The notes: generated by a model from the sequence alone, not told the origin. A DNA stretch of 64,000 nucleotides from Acanthacorydalis orientalis (GCA_034766995.1 CM068319.1:26121459-26185458), one strand, 5' to 3'; positions 28,701-40,874 are shown, numbered from the stretch's first letter. Translations and numbers: made by a program.

Positions 28701-31700
28701 TTAACAATGTACTGTCGAAAAACCGGGTACTCTAATATACCCTTTTTGAAAAACGGTTATGTCGTCAGCGACATTCATGGCGTACGCTACCAATTTTTCA
28801 GCAGCCAACGGATGCCACGCACCGAAAGTACACGAAGGGTTGTCTTCAATATCATAATAATGACAGTATCGAGTTATACGTGATGATGGTAAATATTCGA
28901 ACATGTCCACATATGAACAATGTTGCAACAAGGAAACTAGAGCTGAAAATCAGAGATTATTTAATGTTCCTTAAACAAACAGTTCCAAAATTATTGTTAT
29001 ATAATCCGCCTATTGTTCTAAGCTATTTTAAAAAAAATATTCGTGCTTGTCAACAGTTTTTAATTACATTTAATTTTAATATATATTTTTATGCATGCAT
29101 ATTTTTAATAAATTGTTTATTTGTATAATAAAATATTTATTTCGAAGGTTTTTGGAAATATCGTCTTGTTTAATGTGTTAATCAACAATACATTAATGGA
29201 TTAAATATAACATTATAAAAATGAAGTCATATACCCGGCTTAATTTTTATTTTTAATAACCGTTTTTAATTTAAATACCAATATGTTACTATCCGTTTAT
29301 GCCATAAGACAAAATATATTTTTGGAAAAAATAGGTATAACAAGGATAGTGATTTCGTACTATTAGCAAATAACATAATGTAGTATATAGTATTCTCTTT
29401 TAAGCACTTGTATAGTTTACTACTAAAACAGTTTGAACAAATTCGTTGATTTTTAAAAAATAAACAAACGATCATAGGAGAAACAACACTAAATATTAAA
29501 AAAGAATAATAAATTTAATATATTTTTTTATAAAGTGTATGTAATTTAATAAAGTTAAGGACGAAAAAAGTAATTTATGTTATAAAGTGCGCATCAAAAC
29601 GTTTTAGTGTGGTATAATTAATTGATTTCAGATAAAATAATAGATTTTAAAAATTATTTCTAAATATAATAAAAAGATTCGGTTTCATGATATTGAGTTA
29701 TTTAATAATGATTTTATTAACACGTTGTACACCGCATACATCGCACCTGTACGTCGAATATTTTTATTATTGAAATTATACGAAATATAATAAACAGTAA
29801 TATATAAAATTTAGAAGTGAACCGAATCTTTGTCATCGACAATCAACGTCCAGAAACAAAATACGCTAAATAGAGTAGTCAACGTAATGTATGTAGATCG
29901 TTAGTGACATAAGAAGTACTTTCCCATTTATTAATAGAAATTAATACCAATCAAAAATTAATTTTATCAATTTCGCACCCACTTTTGCGTAATAATATTT
30001 TTCCGGTTACTGTTTTGATAATCATTTTTTAAATTTAATACGTAATTTTCACTTTTTATATGACGCAATATAAATATTATAAAATGTGTTCTTTATTCAA
30101 CATTACAAACAAATAAAAATATCATACCGTTAATCATAAAGATAATTGAGATATTTGTACACATAATAGATTAATTTTAAACTCCAAAATCGATTATAAT
30201 ATTTAATAATTATACATCTTGTGTTTATTTAGATGACTTACCGAGAAATCCGGAAGATGGTGGATTTTTCCTCAATCTATTTGGCGAATTTCTCTGTAAA
30301 AAATCCCAAATTGACCATAATGTTGTTGGATTTAACATATACAGTTTTGCACGGGGAACCTCTTCTCGAAATTGTTTGTATGCAGGAAAAAGATTATAGT
30401 CCGGATTACGATACCAATCGTCCAGAGATGCCGAATATTTACAAGGATCCCATATCAGTACAGTTATATTACGATAAAGACGAGATGTTAAAAATTGAAA
30501 TTCAGGTTTGGTTACAACTTGTGAGTTCAATATTCGTATGGTTGTTTTTGAACCAACGTCACTTTCATAACCATTCGTCGGTGCATGATTGAATCTTAAT
30601 ACCAAATCGTGAGAATCTGAAAAAAAATATAATAAAATAATACTTTATTATCTAGTATTCACTGTATTTTAAAATAATGGGGATTTTTTATTTAAAAATC
30701 AGACATAAACCCTACCACTTTCCCTCGCAAGCCTTTATAGACAATATTTCTTTATCCTTATTTTTTATTAATATTTATTTTAATTCCGATTCAAAGTAAT
30801 TTGACACAATCTATAAGATAAATAATTGTATTTATTTTTTAAGAACTGTCCCCTGCTTAAAATGTTTAATAACTGCTCTTTATGTTCTATGCAACTTTTT
30901 TTCAATAGTGTATCATGCAATAATTGCACTTTTTGATTGACATTATTTATTATTGTTCTAGAGACATCTGTTGTTACAAACAGAAACATTCATCATTAGT
31001 AATAAAAGAGAATTCTTTTTAATTATGTACCTCTAATGATAATACGATTTTATTTTTAGTGAAATATAAAATGCTTGTATTTCGTGAACTGTACTTTTTT
31101 CGAAAACGTATATTTTAAGATTCTGAAAGTCGCATAAAAGGTATCTCTTTATTTTAAACAACTTACCAATTACCGCTCCTAAATTAGAATTTTTTAAAGA
31201 CCCTGCACTAGCAACAACAGCACAAGAATTGAACAACATATTTTCAAACAGATCTGCTTTTGGAATATATTTTCTTATATCGAGATTTTTAAAAGGGGGA
31301 TCACTCCTCCTCACTGTTTTTACAACAACCGTGTTCTTTAATTCGCATAATAACTCCCGCGACGCTTTCTTCATATAATTTCCTTTTGGTCCATCGTATC
31401 GAACTCCATAAGGATTATTAACCTCACTTCCAGATTTAAAAATATCACTTTCTTTCATAAATATTCTCTGTAATTCCATTATAAGCTTATTTTTATAACT
31501 GAAAGTGATTTCCGTGCAAGTTTTATTACGTTTATTTTCACATTTATAAACATTCGTGTCCATTTGGAGGATAGAAGTCTGAAGATTCGGGAATCTCGGT
31601 TTGCTATCTTTTATCACAACCACAGTGTCGTTTCCAATTTTCGTTTGAATTTGACGAGAATCGCGTTTTCGAGCTAAGCTATCTACTACATTAGGTTTTT

Positions 31701-32049
31701 GTATTGAATCATCTACGGCGTTTTCATTCATTGTTTCATTTGGATATCCATGATTGTAAAAATATATTTGCTTATCAAAAATATTTTGCGATGAGGGTGA
31801 TGGATAATGTGATTGTCGTGTTAAATAAGACCAATATTGTGACCATAGTAAATATACGTATCCAAACATTCCCAGCACAACTAAATTTACGAATATATAG
31901 ATCGATACTGTTATAGCCTTCATGTCACATGCGTTGTTTTTAAGACATTTAATTATTTTTTTTACACTTATTTCAAAATTTACCGCTAGAAATTTTAATA
32001 TTTTAGTTGGTACTCCATTACCACAAGAATCGATAATGCGAACTGTCAT
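28701..32049 (-). CDS. SiaT: Beta-galactoside alpha-2,6-sialyltransferase (DSiaT/ST6Gal type), 3 coding exons, 499 aa
   Basis: Exons on the minus strand are 32049-31167, 30616-30242 and 28942-28701. Donors are GTAAGT in both cases and acceptors end TTTCAG. Exon lengths 883+375+242 give exactly 500 codons including the TAA. The product is a type II Golgi membrane enzyme expected to move sialic acid from CMP-sialic acid to terminal galactose or GalNAc on glycoproteins. The transmembrane anchor lies near residues 44-68, followed by a variable stem to about 170. Sialylmotif L starts at C276 (CAVVASAGSLKNSNLG) and crosses intron 1 into DSHDLVLRFNHAP. Sialylmotif S starts around PSSGFLALVSLL (about 415-436). 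Motif III is HYYD (447-450), and the VS motif is H463 with E468 (HPLAAE). Cysteines expected for the family are present and no frame break was seen. The 42 residues before M43 form an unusually long cytoplasmic tail; translation could start at M43 (codon 31923-31921). In flies the single enzyme acts in neurons. The call is strong, while linkage specificity is inferred. Confidence 0.93.
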
Positions 32050-32331
32050 TTACAAGTCCTAAAATAGTGTTAATTTGACATTTCAACATTAATTGAAAGA
32101 TTAATGCGGCATTGAATTTACATTTACTCACAGAAGTCTTATGTTAGTACGGTTAGTAAAATTGAAACAATTTGCTAAATTATTATTATTATATTAAAGA
32201 TTATATGTATTTTGTAGTTGGCATTATGAAGCTATCACTTCTCTCTATAATCACTAGAGGTTACTAAAAACAATTCACTAAAATTTATGTAGATTAAGTT
32301 GCATATACTACAGGAGGGTGTATAAATAATA
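32050..32331. promoter_or_regulatory. Shared divergent promoter interval SiaT / Tmem43
   Basis: This 282-bp interval separates the two start codons and must hold both 5' UTRs and both core promoters unless an upstream untranslated exon exists. No convincing TATA box at a suitable distance was seen. A bidirectional TATA-less promoter is the simplest reading and is an inference from geometry. Confidence 0.4.
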
Positions 32332-33680
32332 ATGGATATGACAATAATAGAAGAATTTCGGAAATCTTGGTTAATTGCAATATTTGGTAGCTTATTATTT
32401 TCAATTGGTCTTTGGTTGTTATTTTTAAATGAGGTATTATATAAAATTAACTGTTATATTTATAAAAAATATTTAATAATGTTTTTTTTAAAATAGGGAA
32501 AAGCAATAGATACAGCACATTCTCTTGATGAAGCTCTTAGTTCAGTCATTATGGTCAATCCATATGATCCTATTAAATCAGAATATGATGGGAGATTGAT
32601 TCACATAAGTGGAAATGTTATAATAGATGAACCTCTCACTGAACCTGAATATGGAATAAGTATTCAAGCAGTAAAATTAAAAAGAAGAGTACAAATGTAC
32701 CAATGGATAGAAGAATCAGTGTTAGTTTAATATTTTTTTTAAAAAAAAACATATTTTTTAATAGACCTGTTTTTAGGGAATCACAATTTGGAGATACTGT
32801 ACAATCACAAACACCAGAAACATCTTATACATACATTACAGACTGGAGAGATAAACTCATTGACAGTAATCATTTTTATATCAGAACTGGTCATCATAAT
32901 CCTAAGTATGACTTGTTTAAAACATTATTAAAACAAATAAGCTATTTTATAATTAAAATAATAATAATAAAAAATCTGACTTGTTGCATACAAACACCAT
33001 GTGATTAAATTATTGCATATATATTCCTAAAATTATTTGATTGTTATATTTCAGAGAAATGCCAATAAAGTCACATGTGCATATATCAGAAGTTGTTAAA
33101 ATTGGTCCACTTTTATTAGGCCCAGTTGCCAAAAATAAATTCATGGAATTTTTTGAAGTAACAAGTGATGAAAGACCAGAAAGAAAAGATATTAAATTAC
33201 ATATGGGACTATACTATCATACAGAAGATATATGGAATCCAGAAGTAGGTGATATAAGAATACAGTTTTCATATGCTGGGCCTTCTGGTCAAGAAGTAAG
33301 GATTAATTTTAGTTATTATGTTTTTATATATATTTTGATACAATTACTTATAGAATAAGTATTTAGATAAACATTATTGATATGATTGTAAAACTATGAG
33401 ACCATTTTTTCAGTGTATGTTCATATTTATAACTATATTTATTATATAGGTAACAATAGTTGCTTTACAAAAAAATGGAATGTTAGTACCTTATCACACT
33501 TCTAGAGGTCATAAAATTTTGATGGTACGGTCATCAATTCAGTCTGTTGAACAAATGTTTCATGCAGAACATGCTGAAGCACGATGGGAAATGTGGAAAA
33601 TGAGGGCTGCAGGATGGTTTCTTCTGTTTCTCTCTGCAACGTGCCTTGCAAATATTTTAAGAATAGTTTGTAAGTATACT

Positions 33681-33723
<43 letters not shown>

Positions 33724-34057
33724 TTTTATTAAACAAATATTACTTAAATACCCATGTTATGATTTATAATTAAATAGTTTTTAAAAATATTAACTGCATT
33801 TAGTAAAATATTTACTTTTATTTTCAGTATCAAAGCTTCCATTTTTTCAAAATATCTTAGCAGCAGAATCACCAACAGCGACCAATATTGCAGTTTCTAT
33901 GTCGATAGCTCTTGTTGTAATTGGTGTAGCATGGATGTGGTATAGACCAATGCTTGGTGCAGGTCTTTTTATGGCTGCTGCTTCACCTTTTATTTATTGT
34001 TCAATGGGTTTATATAATGTTGTTCAACCGAATGGAAACCTATATCAAAGACTTTAA
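32332..34057 (+). CDS. Tmem43: Tmem43 (LUMA) family membrane protein, 6 exons, 381 aa
   Basis: Exons are 32332-32433, 32497-32720, 32777-32905, 33055-33295, 33450-33669 and 33828-34057, totalling 1146 nt or 382 codons with the TAA. Intron 2 is only 56 bp (32721-32776, donor GTTAGT). The family sits in the ER and inner nuclear membrane and binds lamins and emerin in vertebrates. Hydrophobic segments are at about residues 13-32, 284-305, 325-343 and 347-370, matching the four-span family layout with a large lumenal region after the first span. Matches recalled from the family include [33 protein letters not shown], a [19 protein letters not shown] stretch and the [10 protein letters not shown] segment. 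The length is close to the 400-residue human protein. A long (TA)n lies in intron 5. The start was chosen because it directly precedes the first membrane segment; M3 is an alternative. No break was seen. Confidence 0.93.
33683..33719. repeat. (TA)n microsatellite inside Tmem43 intron 5
   Basis: About 37 bp of pure TA lies 14 bp downstream of the exon 5 donor. It is likely length-polymorphic. Confidence 0.95.
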
Positions 34058-34292
34058 ATTACCAAATAGTATCCTAATATAATTTATACAAATATTAGAA
34101 AGGATAAATGCATAAAATTGGAAATTGTATGCAAATTATCATGATTTTTACTTGACAATACAGGAATAATAAATATGGATATTCGAATGTTGGAATTTAT
34201 AGCAATTACAGTCTTTTAAGACTTCCTAATATGATAATCAAGTTGAATGTATCATGGAACAATTATACAAACTAGTACTTAATTAGATATTG

Positions 34293-34298
34293 AATAAA
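34293..34298 (+). terminator. Candidate poly(A) signal for Tmem43
   Basis: AATAAA about 235 nt after the Tmem43 stop. It is the plausible end of the transcript, though the hexamer is frequent by chance here. Confidence 0.4.
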
Positions 34299-34970
34299 AT
34301 GAATATAAATTTTTTAAATTTATTGGATTGTTAATTGTTATGTTTTTCTGTATATAGTCTTGTAATTTATAAATTATTTATATACTTTGAAATTTTAAGA
34401 AATATATTAATAAGAATTTTGTCTTACTTAGCATTATTGTAAAGTAATTCCGACTTCGTTTTAATAGTTATATGAACTATTTCATTAATAAAGGAGTATA
34501 AAAGTATGTATTAAGATTGCATGAGTTGTTATATTCATGCAAGGATTCTTTTATATTAAAACAACGTTTATTATTAAAAATTAAAGAAACAATATTTCAG
34601 AAGATAAACGATGTCAACAGCAAATAAAAATGAATAAAAACAAAACAATCGTTATAACAATAGACAGACAATGACGTCATCTGTGACATCAGATACGTCT
34701 TCTACTTGAAATATGTAAGGAGTGGATTTAAAAACAATGTTTATACATAATTTATGAGATGTCTAAATACAATAAAAAGAAGTTTTCTAATGAAATATAT
34801 TTTTAAAAAAAATTGAAAGCAAGATTTGACTAATATAATTAATCAAAAAAAAATAAAATTAAACTTTTTAGAAGTACCCCATTTTAAAACTTTTTTTCAT
34901 ATAACAGCAATTTTAAAATGTAATTAATGAGCTGTTTTGAAGTTTTTTTTATATAACAAGATATGAAATA

Positions 34971-35019
<49 letters not shown>

Positions 35020-35271
35020 TTATTAATAAATAATTATAATAATTGTTTATACGTTGTGATAATGTTCAGTTGTCAAATAATTATTATATACAATACTAAA
35101 TTGTTGAACATTTAGATAAGAAAAATTTTGCATGTAATTAAAACTAAGGCGAAGAGTGATTTATTTAAAAAATGTAATCGACGTCTTGTAATATTCTTTG
35201 AACCTCCCATCAAATATGTTAATATATAACCGGTAACATTTATTATTTTTTAACAGTATTAATTTGTGATA
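34299..35271. other. Intergenic region Tmem43 to rumi
   Basis: It holds the rumi 5' region, a (TA)n tract at 34976-35017 and a TGACGTCA site. No coding sequence was seen. Confidence 0.6.
34672..34679. promoter_or_regulatory. CRE-like palindrome TGACGTCA
   Basis: A perfect 8-bp CREB/ATF consensus lies 593 bp upstream of the rumi start codon, followed by a half-site-like TGACATCAG. Consensus CREs are rare by chance in sequence this AT-rich. Function is untested. Confidence 0.3.
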
Positions 35272-36818
35272 ATGATTTTTTTACAATTGTTTATAATTAC
35301 ATATACAATACTTGTAGTTAGTAAAGGTTTTGAACAATGTGATGAAAATGAGAATTGTTTAAAAGTTGAAAACAAATACTCGGAAGGTATAAAATCCTAA
35401 CCTAGAAATTGTATCGAAAAAGTAAGACCCATTTTTCATTTTCAGTTAATAATAACCCTAATTTCGAAAAGTATCTTGCTAAAATTGAAAAAGCAGTACT
35501 TAATTATGTGCCTTGTAATTCATCAAATTGCAGCTGTTATTTTAATACTATTAGTAAAGACTTGAAATTATTTAAAACAAATAAGATATCGAAGAAAGTT
35601 TTAAACTCTGTTCAAAATAAGTAAGTTGATTTATAAAACAATTTTTATTATCTTTATATAAAAATGTATGATTATTAATATTTGAATATTTTTACAGTTT
35701 TTTTTTTACTTTATCATATATATATATATATGTATAATACTTGTCGAAAATGAAAATACAACAATATTTACTAATGAATTTATATAAAATAAAGTTCAAA
35801 TATTTCATTTTAATTTTTAATTCATATTTTTAGAGGTACAAAATATCAAATAATCAATCATCGCCTTTACCGTGATAAGGAGTGCATGTTTCCTACAAGA
35901 TGTAGCGGTATTGAATATTTTCTATTAAAGTTAATATCAAAACTACCAGATATGGACTTGATAATAAATACTAGAGACTGGCCACAAATTTCAAAGTATC
36001 AAAACACTGCCCCAATATTTTCTTTTAGTAAAACACAAGATTATATAGATATTATGTATCCAGCATGGTCGTTTCGGGAAGGTGGTCCAGCAATTTCATT
36101 GTATCCAAAAGGGTTGGGACGATGGGATTTGCATCGAGAAAAATTAAAAAATACTTCAATAGAAATTCCTTGGGGGAAAAAAGAAAATAAAGCTTTTTTT
36201 AGAGGTTCAAGAACAAGTGCTGAACGAGATGCCATTGTTTTATTATCAAGAGAATTTCCTAATTTAATCGATGCGCAATACACAAAAAATCAAGCGTGGA
36301 AATCTCCAGCTGTTAGTTATTACGGTTTTTCAAAAATAGGTACATACAGGAAATATTTAGTTTAATACATTGGGAAAATGTTTTAGGATACTTTAAATGC
36401 ACCGCCAGCCAAGGAAATTTCTTTGGAAGATCATTGTAAATATCGATATTTATTTAACTTTCGTGGTGTGGCAGCAAGTTTTAGATTTAAACATTTATTT
36501 TTATGCAAATCATTAGTATTCCATGTTGGGAACGAATGGATGGAGTTCTTTTATTCTGAATTAAAACCATGGGTTCATTACATTCCAGTAAATAAAGATG
36601 CTAATAAAGAGGAATTGAAGGAACTTATTGAATTTGTTATGGCTAATGAAAAAGTTGCAAAAGAAATAGCTGAGAGAGGATTTAATTTTATTTGGGAACA
36701 TTTAAAAATCAAGGATGTTTTATGTTACTGGAAGACTTTGTTAAAAAGATATGCTAAATTACTAGATTACTCTCCAGAGTTAGATATGAATTTAAAAGAA
36801 ATTAAGAAAGCTAGTTAA
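35272..36818 (+). CDS. rumi: Protein O-glucosyltransferase Rumi (POGLUT1), 4 exons, 399 aa
   Basis: Exons are 35272-35386, 35446-35620, 35834-36311 and 36387-36818, totalling 1200 nt. Intron 1 is 59 bp, and the exon 3 donor is GTTAGT. The enzyme adds O-glucose (or xylose) to serines in C-X-S-X-P-C sites of EGF repeats in the ER lumen, notably on Notch. Residues 1-19 form a signal peptide. The N-terminal cysteine region ([10 protein letters not shown]) and the CMFPTRCSG block match the family. D145 in NTRDWP is at the expected catalytic aspartate position. [41 protein letters not shown] and [16 protein letters not shown] blocks follow in family order. The length agrees with the 392-residue human enzyme. 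Oddly, the protein ends in EIKKAS and lacks the KDEL-type ER retrieval tail known for fly Rumi (KDEL) and human POGLUT1 (KTEL). Otherwise it looks intact. Confidence 0.95.
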
Positions 36819-36907
36819 CTAATGCAATGTTTGTTTTAAGTGCTCTTATTACATACTTTTATACTAGTAATTTTTGAAGTGCACATTTGTAAAAATTTTG
36901 TAAAAAG

Positions 36908-36913
36908 AATAAA
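36908..36913 (+). terminator. Candidate poly(A) signal for rumi
   Basis: AATAAA about 90 nt after the rumi stop codon. Confidence 0.45.
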
Positions 36914-37432
36914 TATAAATAGTATTAATAAATTGTGATACAACATTCATTGTTTATAAATAAGATTAATTTGAGAATGTGATTTTATATTAGACATTCC
37001 TAAATTTTATCTTATGTACTATTAATTTTTAGATTTTTCTATTTTGTTAGATCAGGTAATTGTTTTTTATATTAAGAAAAATATCTAAGGGAGAAGTTAG
37101 AATTTTAGTTAAAACTGAAAAAAAAATAGAAATATTATTCCATTGTTAAATAAGGAATATACATGGATGTGAAAGGTTAAGCTAAAAATTGAGAATATGC
37201 AATGTAAAAAAAAACTTATTTATTAAATTCTAACTTCATAATGACACCTTATTCAAAAAAAATAAATACAAACTTTTTGTGATTTTTTCTTCATACAACT
37301 TATTATATATTTTAAAGAAAATGATTGACATTTTTTTAAATCCATAAAAATGAATGTCAAGAATTTTCTTTGTCCCTATTTTTTAACTATTTCCTAAATA
37401 AAAAAAATCATGAACGTTGGTTTTAAAAGTTA
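36914..37432. other. Tail-to-tail interval between rumi and the OBP-like gene
   Basis: This 519-bp stretch contains the 3' ends of two convergent transcripts. It includes a minus-strand AATAAA at 37219-37224 for the OBP-like gene. No coding sequence was seen. Confidence 0.6.
37219..37224 (-). terminator. Candidate poly(A) signal for the OBP-like gene
   Basis: AATAAA on the minus strand, about 210 nt past the stop codon at 37433. Confidence 0.4.
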
Positions 37433-40011
37433 TTATAATAACGAATCTAAATCAACATTATTTGCCCCATACAAAAAGTCATACATAGAAGATGTGAAAT
37501 CATCATACTCGTCCGATTTCATTGCTTTGCCAGCCCTGTAAGATCTAATTTCATCAGAACGAACACCATCAGATAATGCATCAAAATCTTCATCTGAACC
37601 TTGATGGAATCTTTCACGTACGTCTTTCATAATACATGCTTCAAGTTTCTTATGTTTGTAGCATCTAAAGAAGAACATTGGTCGTACAAGTTCACGAGAA
37701 AGCGGCGACTTTTCTTTCTTTACATCCGGAATACATTGCTAAAATTTTTAACGAAAATTTTATCAAATCACGATTGAGTAAATCAGTAATAATAAAATGC
37801 ATGTCTGGTTAATGAGTTTTACCGAAAATTGTTGACAAAATTGCACTCCATCTTGCATATCTTTTCTTAGTTCTTCATCTACTGGTAAATTGGCAATCCT
37901 TTGAGATATTTTATTGAAATTCGGTTCCAAGTTTTCATCTAAGTAACCAAGTTCTTGCATAACACACGTTACATTGCGTACTTTACCACTCATTCGACTG
38001 GTTAAGTAATCAATTTGGTCCCTAATGTTCATATCCCTCTGAAAATTAGCATCAATGTTTATTGTAATTAACAAAAGCACATTAAATGCATAAATTCCAT
38101 CAGAGTTTCTGATCAAAATTTTCAAAAATTGACAAACATTTTGATAAATACTTATACGCATTTCTATGATGATACTATCATCGCCAGAACGCTAAAGAAC
38201 TTTTTTTTTCTTTACATTCCTCTCTATTTGAGATTGATAACATTGTCATAAAAATGCAAAAAACCTGTTACCAAAATGATCAATAATCAATTTTTCAATA
38301 TTTTGTCCAGGTAAAAATTATATGATGTTCAGAGAGAACATGTAGTGAATTAGGCATGTGCAAAAATTATACTGAATGCGGTATTAGAATACTTGAAAGT
38401 AATATTTCAATTATACAATAATTTATATTTTTACAAAAAAAATATATAGATCATATTAATGTGATGAAATCATTTTTTTTTAGATTTTTTATATCCACGT
38501 TTTATATAATATTTAAAAATTCATAATGTTTGATTTATTTGTTAATGTGTGTAAACACGAAATTCACAAAATGATTATGTTTTGATTCATTACTAAAACG
38601 TTAATATTTATTAAATTAATGAGTAAATATTAATTATTTAATACCAAAAGACTTTTTTAAAAAAATGTATGCCCGGCAAATATTAAATTAAATATTTTAA
38701 TCATGTAATGAAAACTATCCAAAAAAATTCATTATTAATTTAAATATTCTATCTATACATTTTAAAATTATTAAAAAGTATGAGAAGTGTATAAAAACGT
38801 CTTATACTTTATGAACCGTAAATTAAATGAGTGATAAACAAGATTTTAATATGTATTGGTTAATTAAGATTTCATAGTACGACGTTTATAGTATAGAAAA
38901 TATTACAAGAATAAATCTAAATATAAAACGAATTAAATAATTATAAATTACAAGTTGTATATCAAAGATATAATCAAGTAAAATAAGTATAAAAGTTCAT
39001 GCTTGAAATGAATATAGAAAAATTGAAATACTTACAGACATACGAATGCCATGATTATAAAATTGACCTGGATAAACAGGTCCTGGAAATTGCGAGTAAA
39101 CGGAGAATGGATTTGGTGCTGGATATGGTCCTGGAGCTGTTTGATAAAACATAGGTCCTGTTGGATTTCCATATCCAGGATAGAAAGGTGATACTCCGGG
39201 AAATGGTCTGAATTGAGAAGGTGGTTGTTGATGATAGGTATTCTGAAAAATATTTTTATTCAGTTCGTAAATAAAAAAGTGTTAGTCACACTGAAAATTA
39301 AAAAAAATCGATGCAATGATTATTTCATGATTTCTTTATTAATCGAAGATTCATATAGCATGTTAATTATTCACGATTTTAACAGACGAAGAATTTTTAC
39401 TTACCGGTCTGTATGCTAAAATAGCTTGTTGCAATTTTTCGGCGTCGAATGTTGGCTGAGCGTGTATTGCATTTTCAGGAGTTTCGACTGAATCTGAACC
39501 ACCAGCATGAAGTTTGGTTGCTTCAGATGGAGATAAGGGATGGATAGTTGGTACTGGTCGGGCATCTTGCGATGGTTCAGCCATTGATGCACATTTCAAA
39601 CATGCTGCTTTCATTTCTTTACGAATTTCTTTGACTACTTCTGGCCCGAAACAACTTTCGTATATCTATATCAAATATTAACAAGTATTAATAACCATTA
39701 TATATGAAATATCTAATGTTTTTATGTAAAATACGTATATTTTTTCTTAATATTTTTAACAACTCTTAAATGCCGATGAATTTAAAAAATAAAAATATTT
39801 AAAATTAATTGAAATATATTTTGAAATCAAAAGTTTTTTCAGTTAGATCTTCGAGATTTATATGTTTTTTTTAAAAAATTTTGATTTGTATTCTACTTAC
39901 TTTCATCATTGCATATTTTTTAATAAATTTGTCATCGCTGCTACCAAAACTGTTAACGCCAATTATTCCTATTAAGGATAATAGAAGGAATCCTTTGAAT
40001 ATATGTCCCAT
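37433..40011 (-). CDS. Secreted 8-cysteine odorant-binding-protein-like protein with proline-rich exon, 5 coding exons, 366 aa
   Basis: Coding exons on the minus strand are 40011-39901, 39665-39405, 39242-39036, 38038-37823 and 37738-37433. All introns fall between codons (phase 0) and most donors are GTAAGT. A signal peptide (residues 1 to about 20, MGHIFKGFLLLSLIGIIGV) is followed by cysteines 42, 59, 62, 218, 261, 267, 291 and 300. The last pair is spaced C-X8-C, as in the insect odorant-binding fold, and helical segments surround it. Exon 3 (residues 125-193) is cysteine-free and rich in Pro, Tyr, Phe and Gly, with repeated PGP/YPG units. The C-terminal 66 residues after C300 are acidic. 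N215 is in an N-V-T glycosylation sequon. The best guess is a long atypical OBP of the Obp59a kind, binding a small hydrophobic ligand in lymph; this is inferred from layout, not a database match. An AG acceptor at 40021-40022 nine bases before the ATG shows that an untranslated 5' exon lies upstream. Confidence 0.8.
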
Positions 40012-40020
40012 GGCTGATAT
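40012..40020 (-). other. 5' UTR part of the first coding exon of the OBP-like gene
   Basis: Nine bases separate a pyrimidine-rich acceptor (CACTTTTTACAG on the minus strand) from the ATG. This implies at least one further noncoding exon at higher coordinates. Confidence 0.6.
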
Positions 40021-40827
40021 CTGTAAAAAGTGTACATATAATCAAAAACAAAAATAATATAGACAACTTGAAAATATGTATTTGAAATTGACTGTTTTTT
40101 GAAAATGTGTATTTTACATTTTAGTATTTTAAATTTGAGTTGATTTGTACGTTAAATATTTTTTATAAATAAAATCAGATTCATTAAAAATATTCTTTGT
40201 TAAAAATAAAAAAAAGTGTAGCAGTTCTGTTTTAAATATATATATACATTTTTTTATTTTTGAATTTCAAATAGTTTATTAACCGTTGATAAGAAATATT
40301 TATGTAGATTCAAATGTAAAAAATGTGAAATGAGTAAAAATGATAAAGATTTTGTTTATAAATTAATCTTGAAATAATACCATATATCTATTTTCATCAT
40401 TTCATTCATTAAAATCGAAATATATGTAATGTTAGCCACATTTGTTTTGTCGGCTAGAAATAGTTTGTAGATTTCAACTTAAAATTAATTATTTCACAAT
40501 TAATTATTTCTCAATTGTTTCACTAACACGAAGACTCGTATACGACTGATTTAAATTCAACGTATATTTTATTATTATATCCGATATACCTGGTTTTTGA
40601 ACATAAAATATACAAATACAATTAAGATTAACGGAAATTGAAATCAGATATTGAAAACAGTAAAGAATTCAATGCCATTTTTGTACAGAAAATATTCATT
40701 CAATGTTTAAAGGTACCGCTGAGGGTTACAGTATAATTAAAAACCAATTACTTCATAAAAATTAGTTGATCTTCCAAAAAATACCTCCCGCTACTTCCTG
40801 TTATGAAACACTACACCTTGTTCCGAG

Positions 40828-40874
40828 TCTATTTGCGAAATATTGATCTATTTGCGAAATATTGATGTATTTGC
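40828..40874. repeat. 19-bp direct tandem repeat, about 2.5 copies
   Basis: The unit TCTATTTGCGAAATATTGA occurs twice perfectly (40828-40846, 40847-40865) and then degenerates after TGTATTTGC. It is unrelated to the TA microsatellites. Confidence 0.85.

Noticed and set aside
28569..28883. 104-codon plus-strand frame
   Set aside because: Antisense shadow of SiaT exon 3, which carries the sialyltransferase motifs on the minus strand.
30233..30592. 119-codon plus-strand frame
   Set aside because: Antisense shadow of SiaT exon 2.
31704..31916. 70-codon plus-strand frame
   Set aside because: Antisense to SiaT exon 1; no features of its own.
36041..36283. 80-codon minus-strand frame
   Set aside because: Antisense shadow of rumi exon 3.
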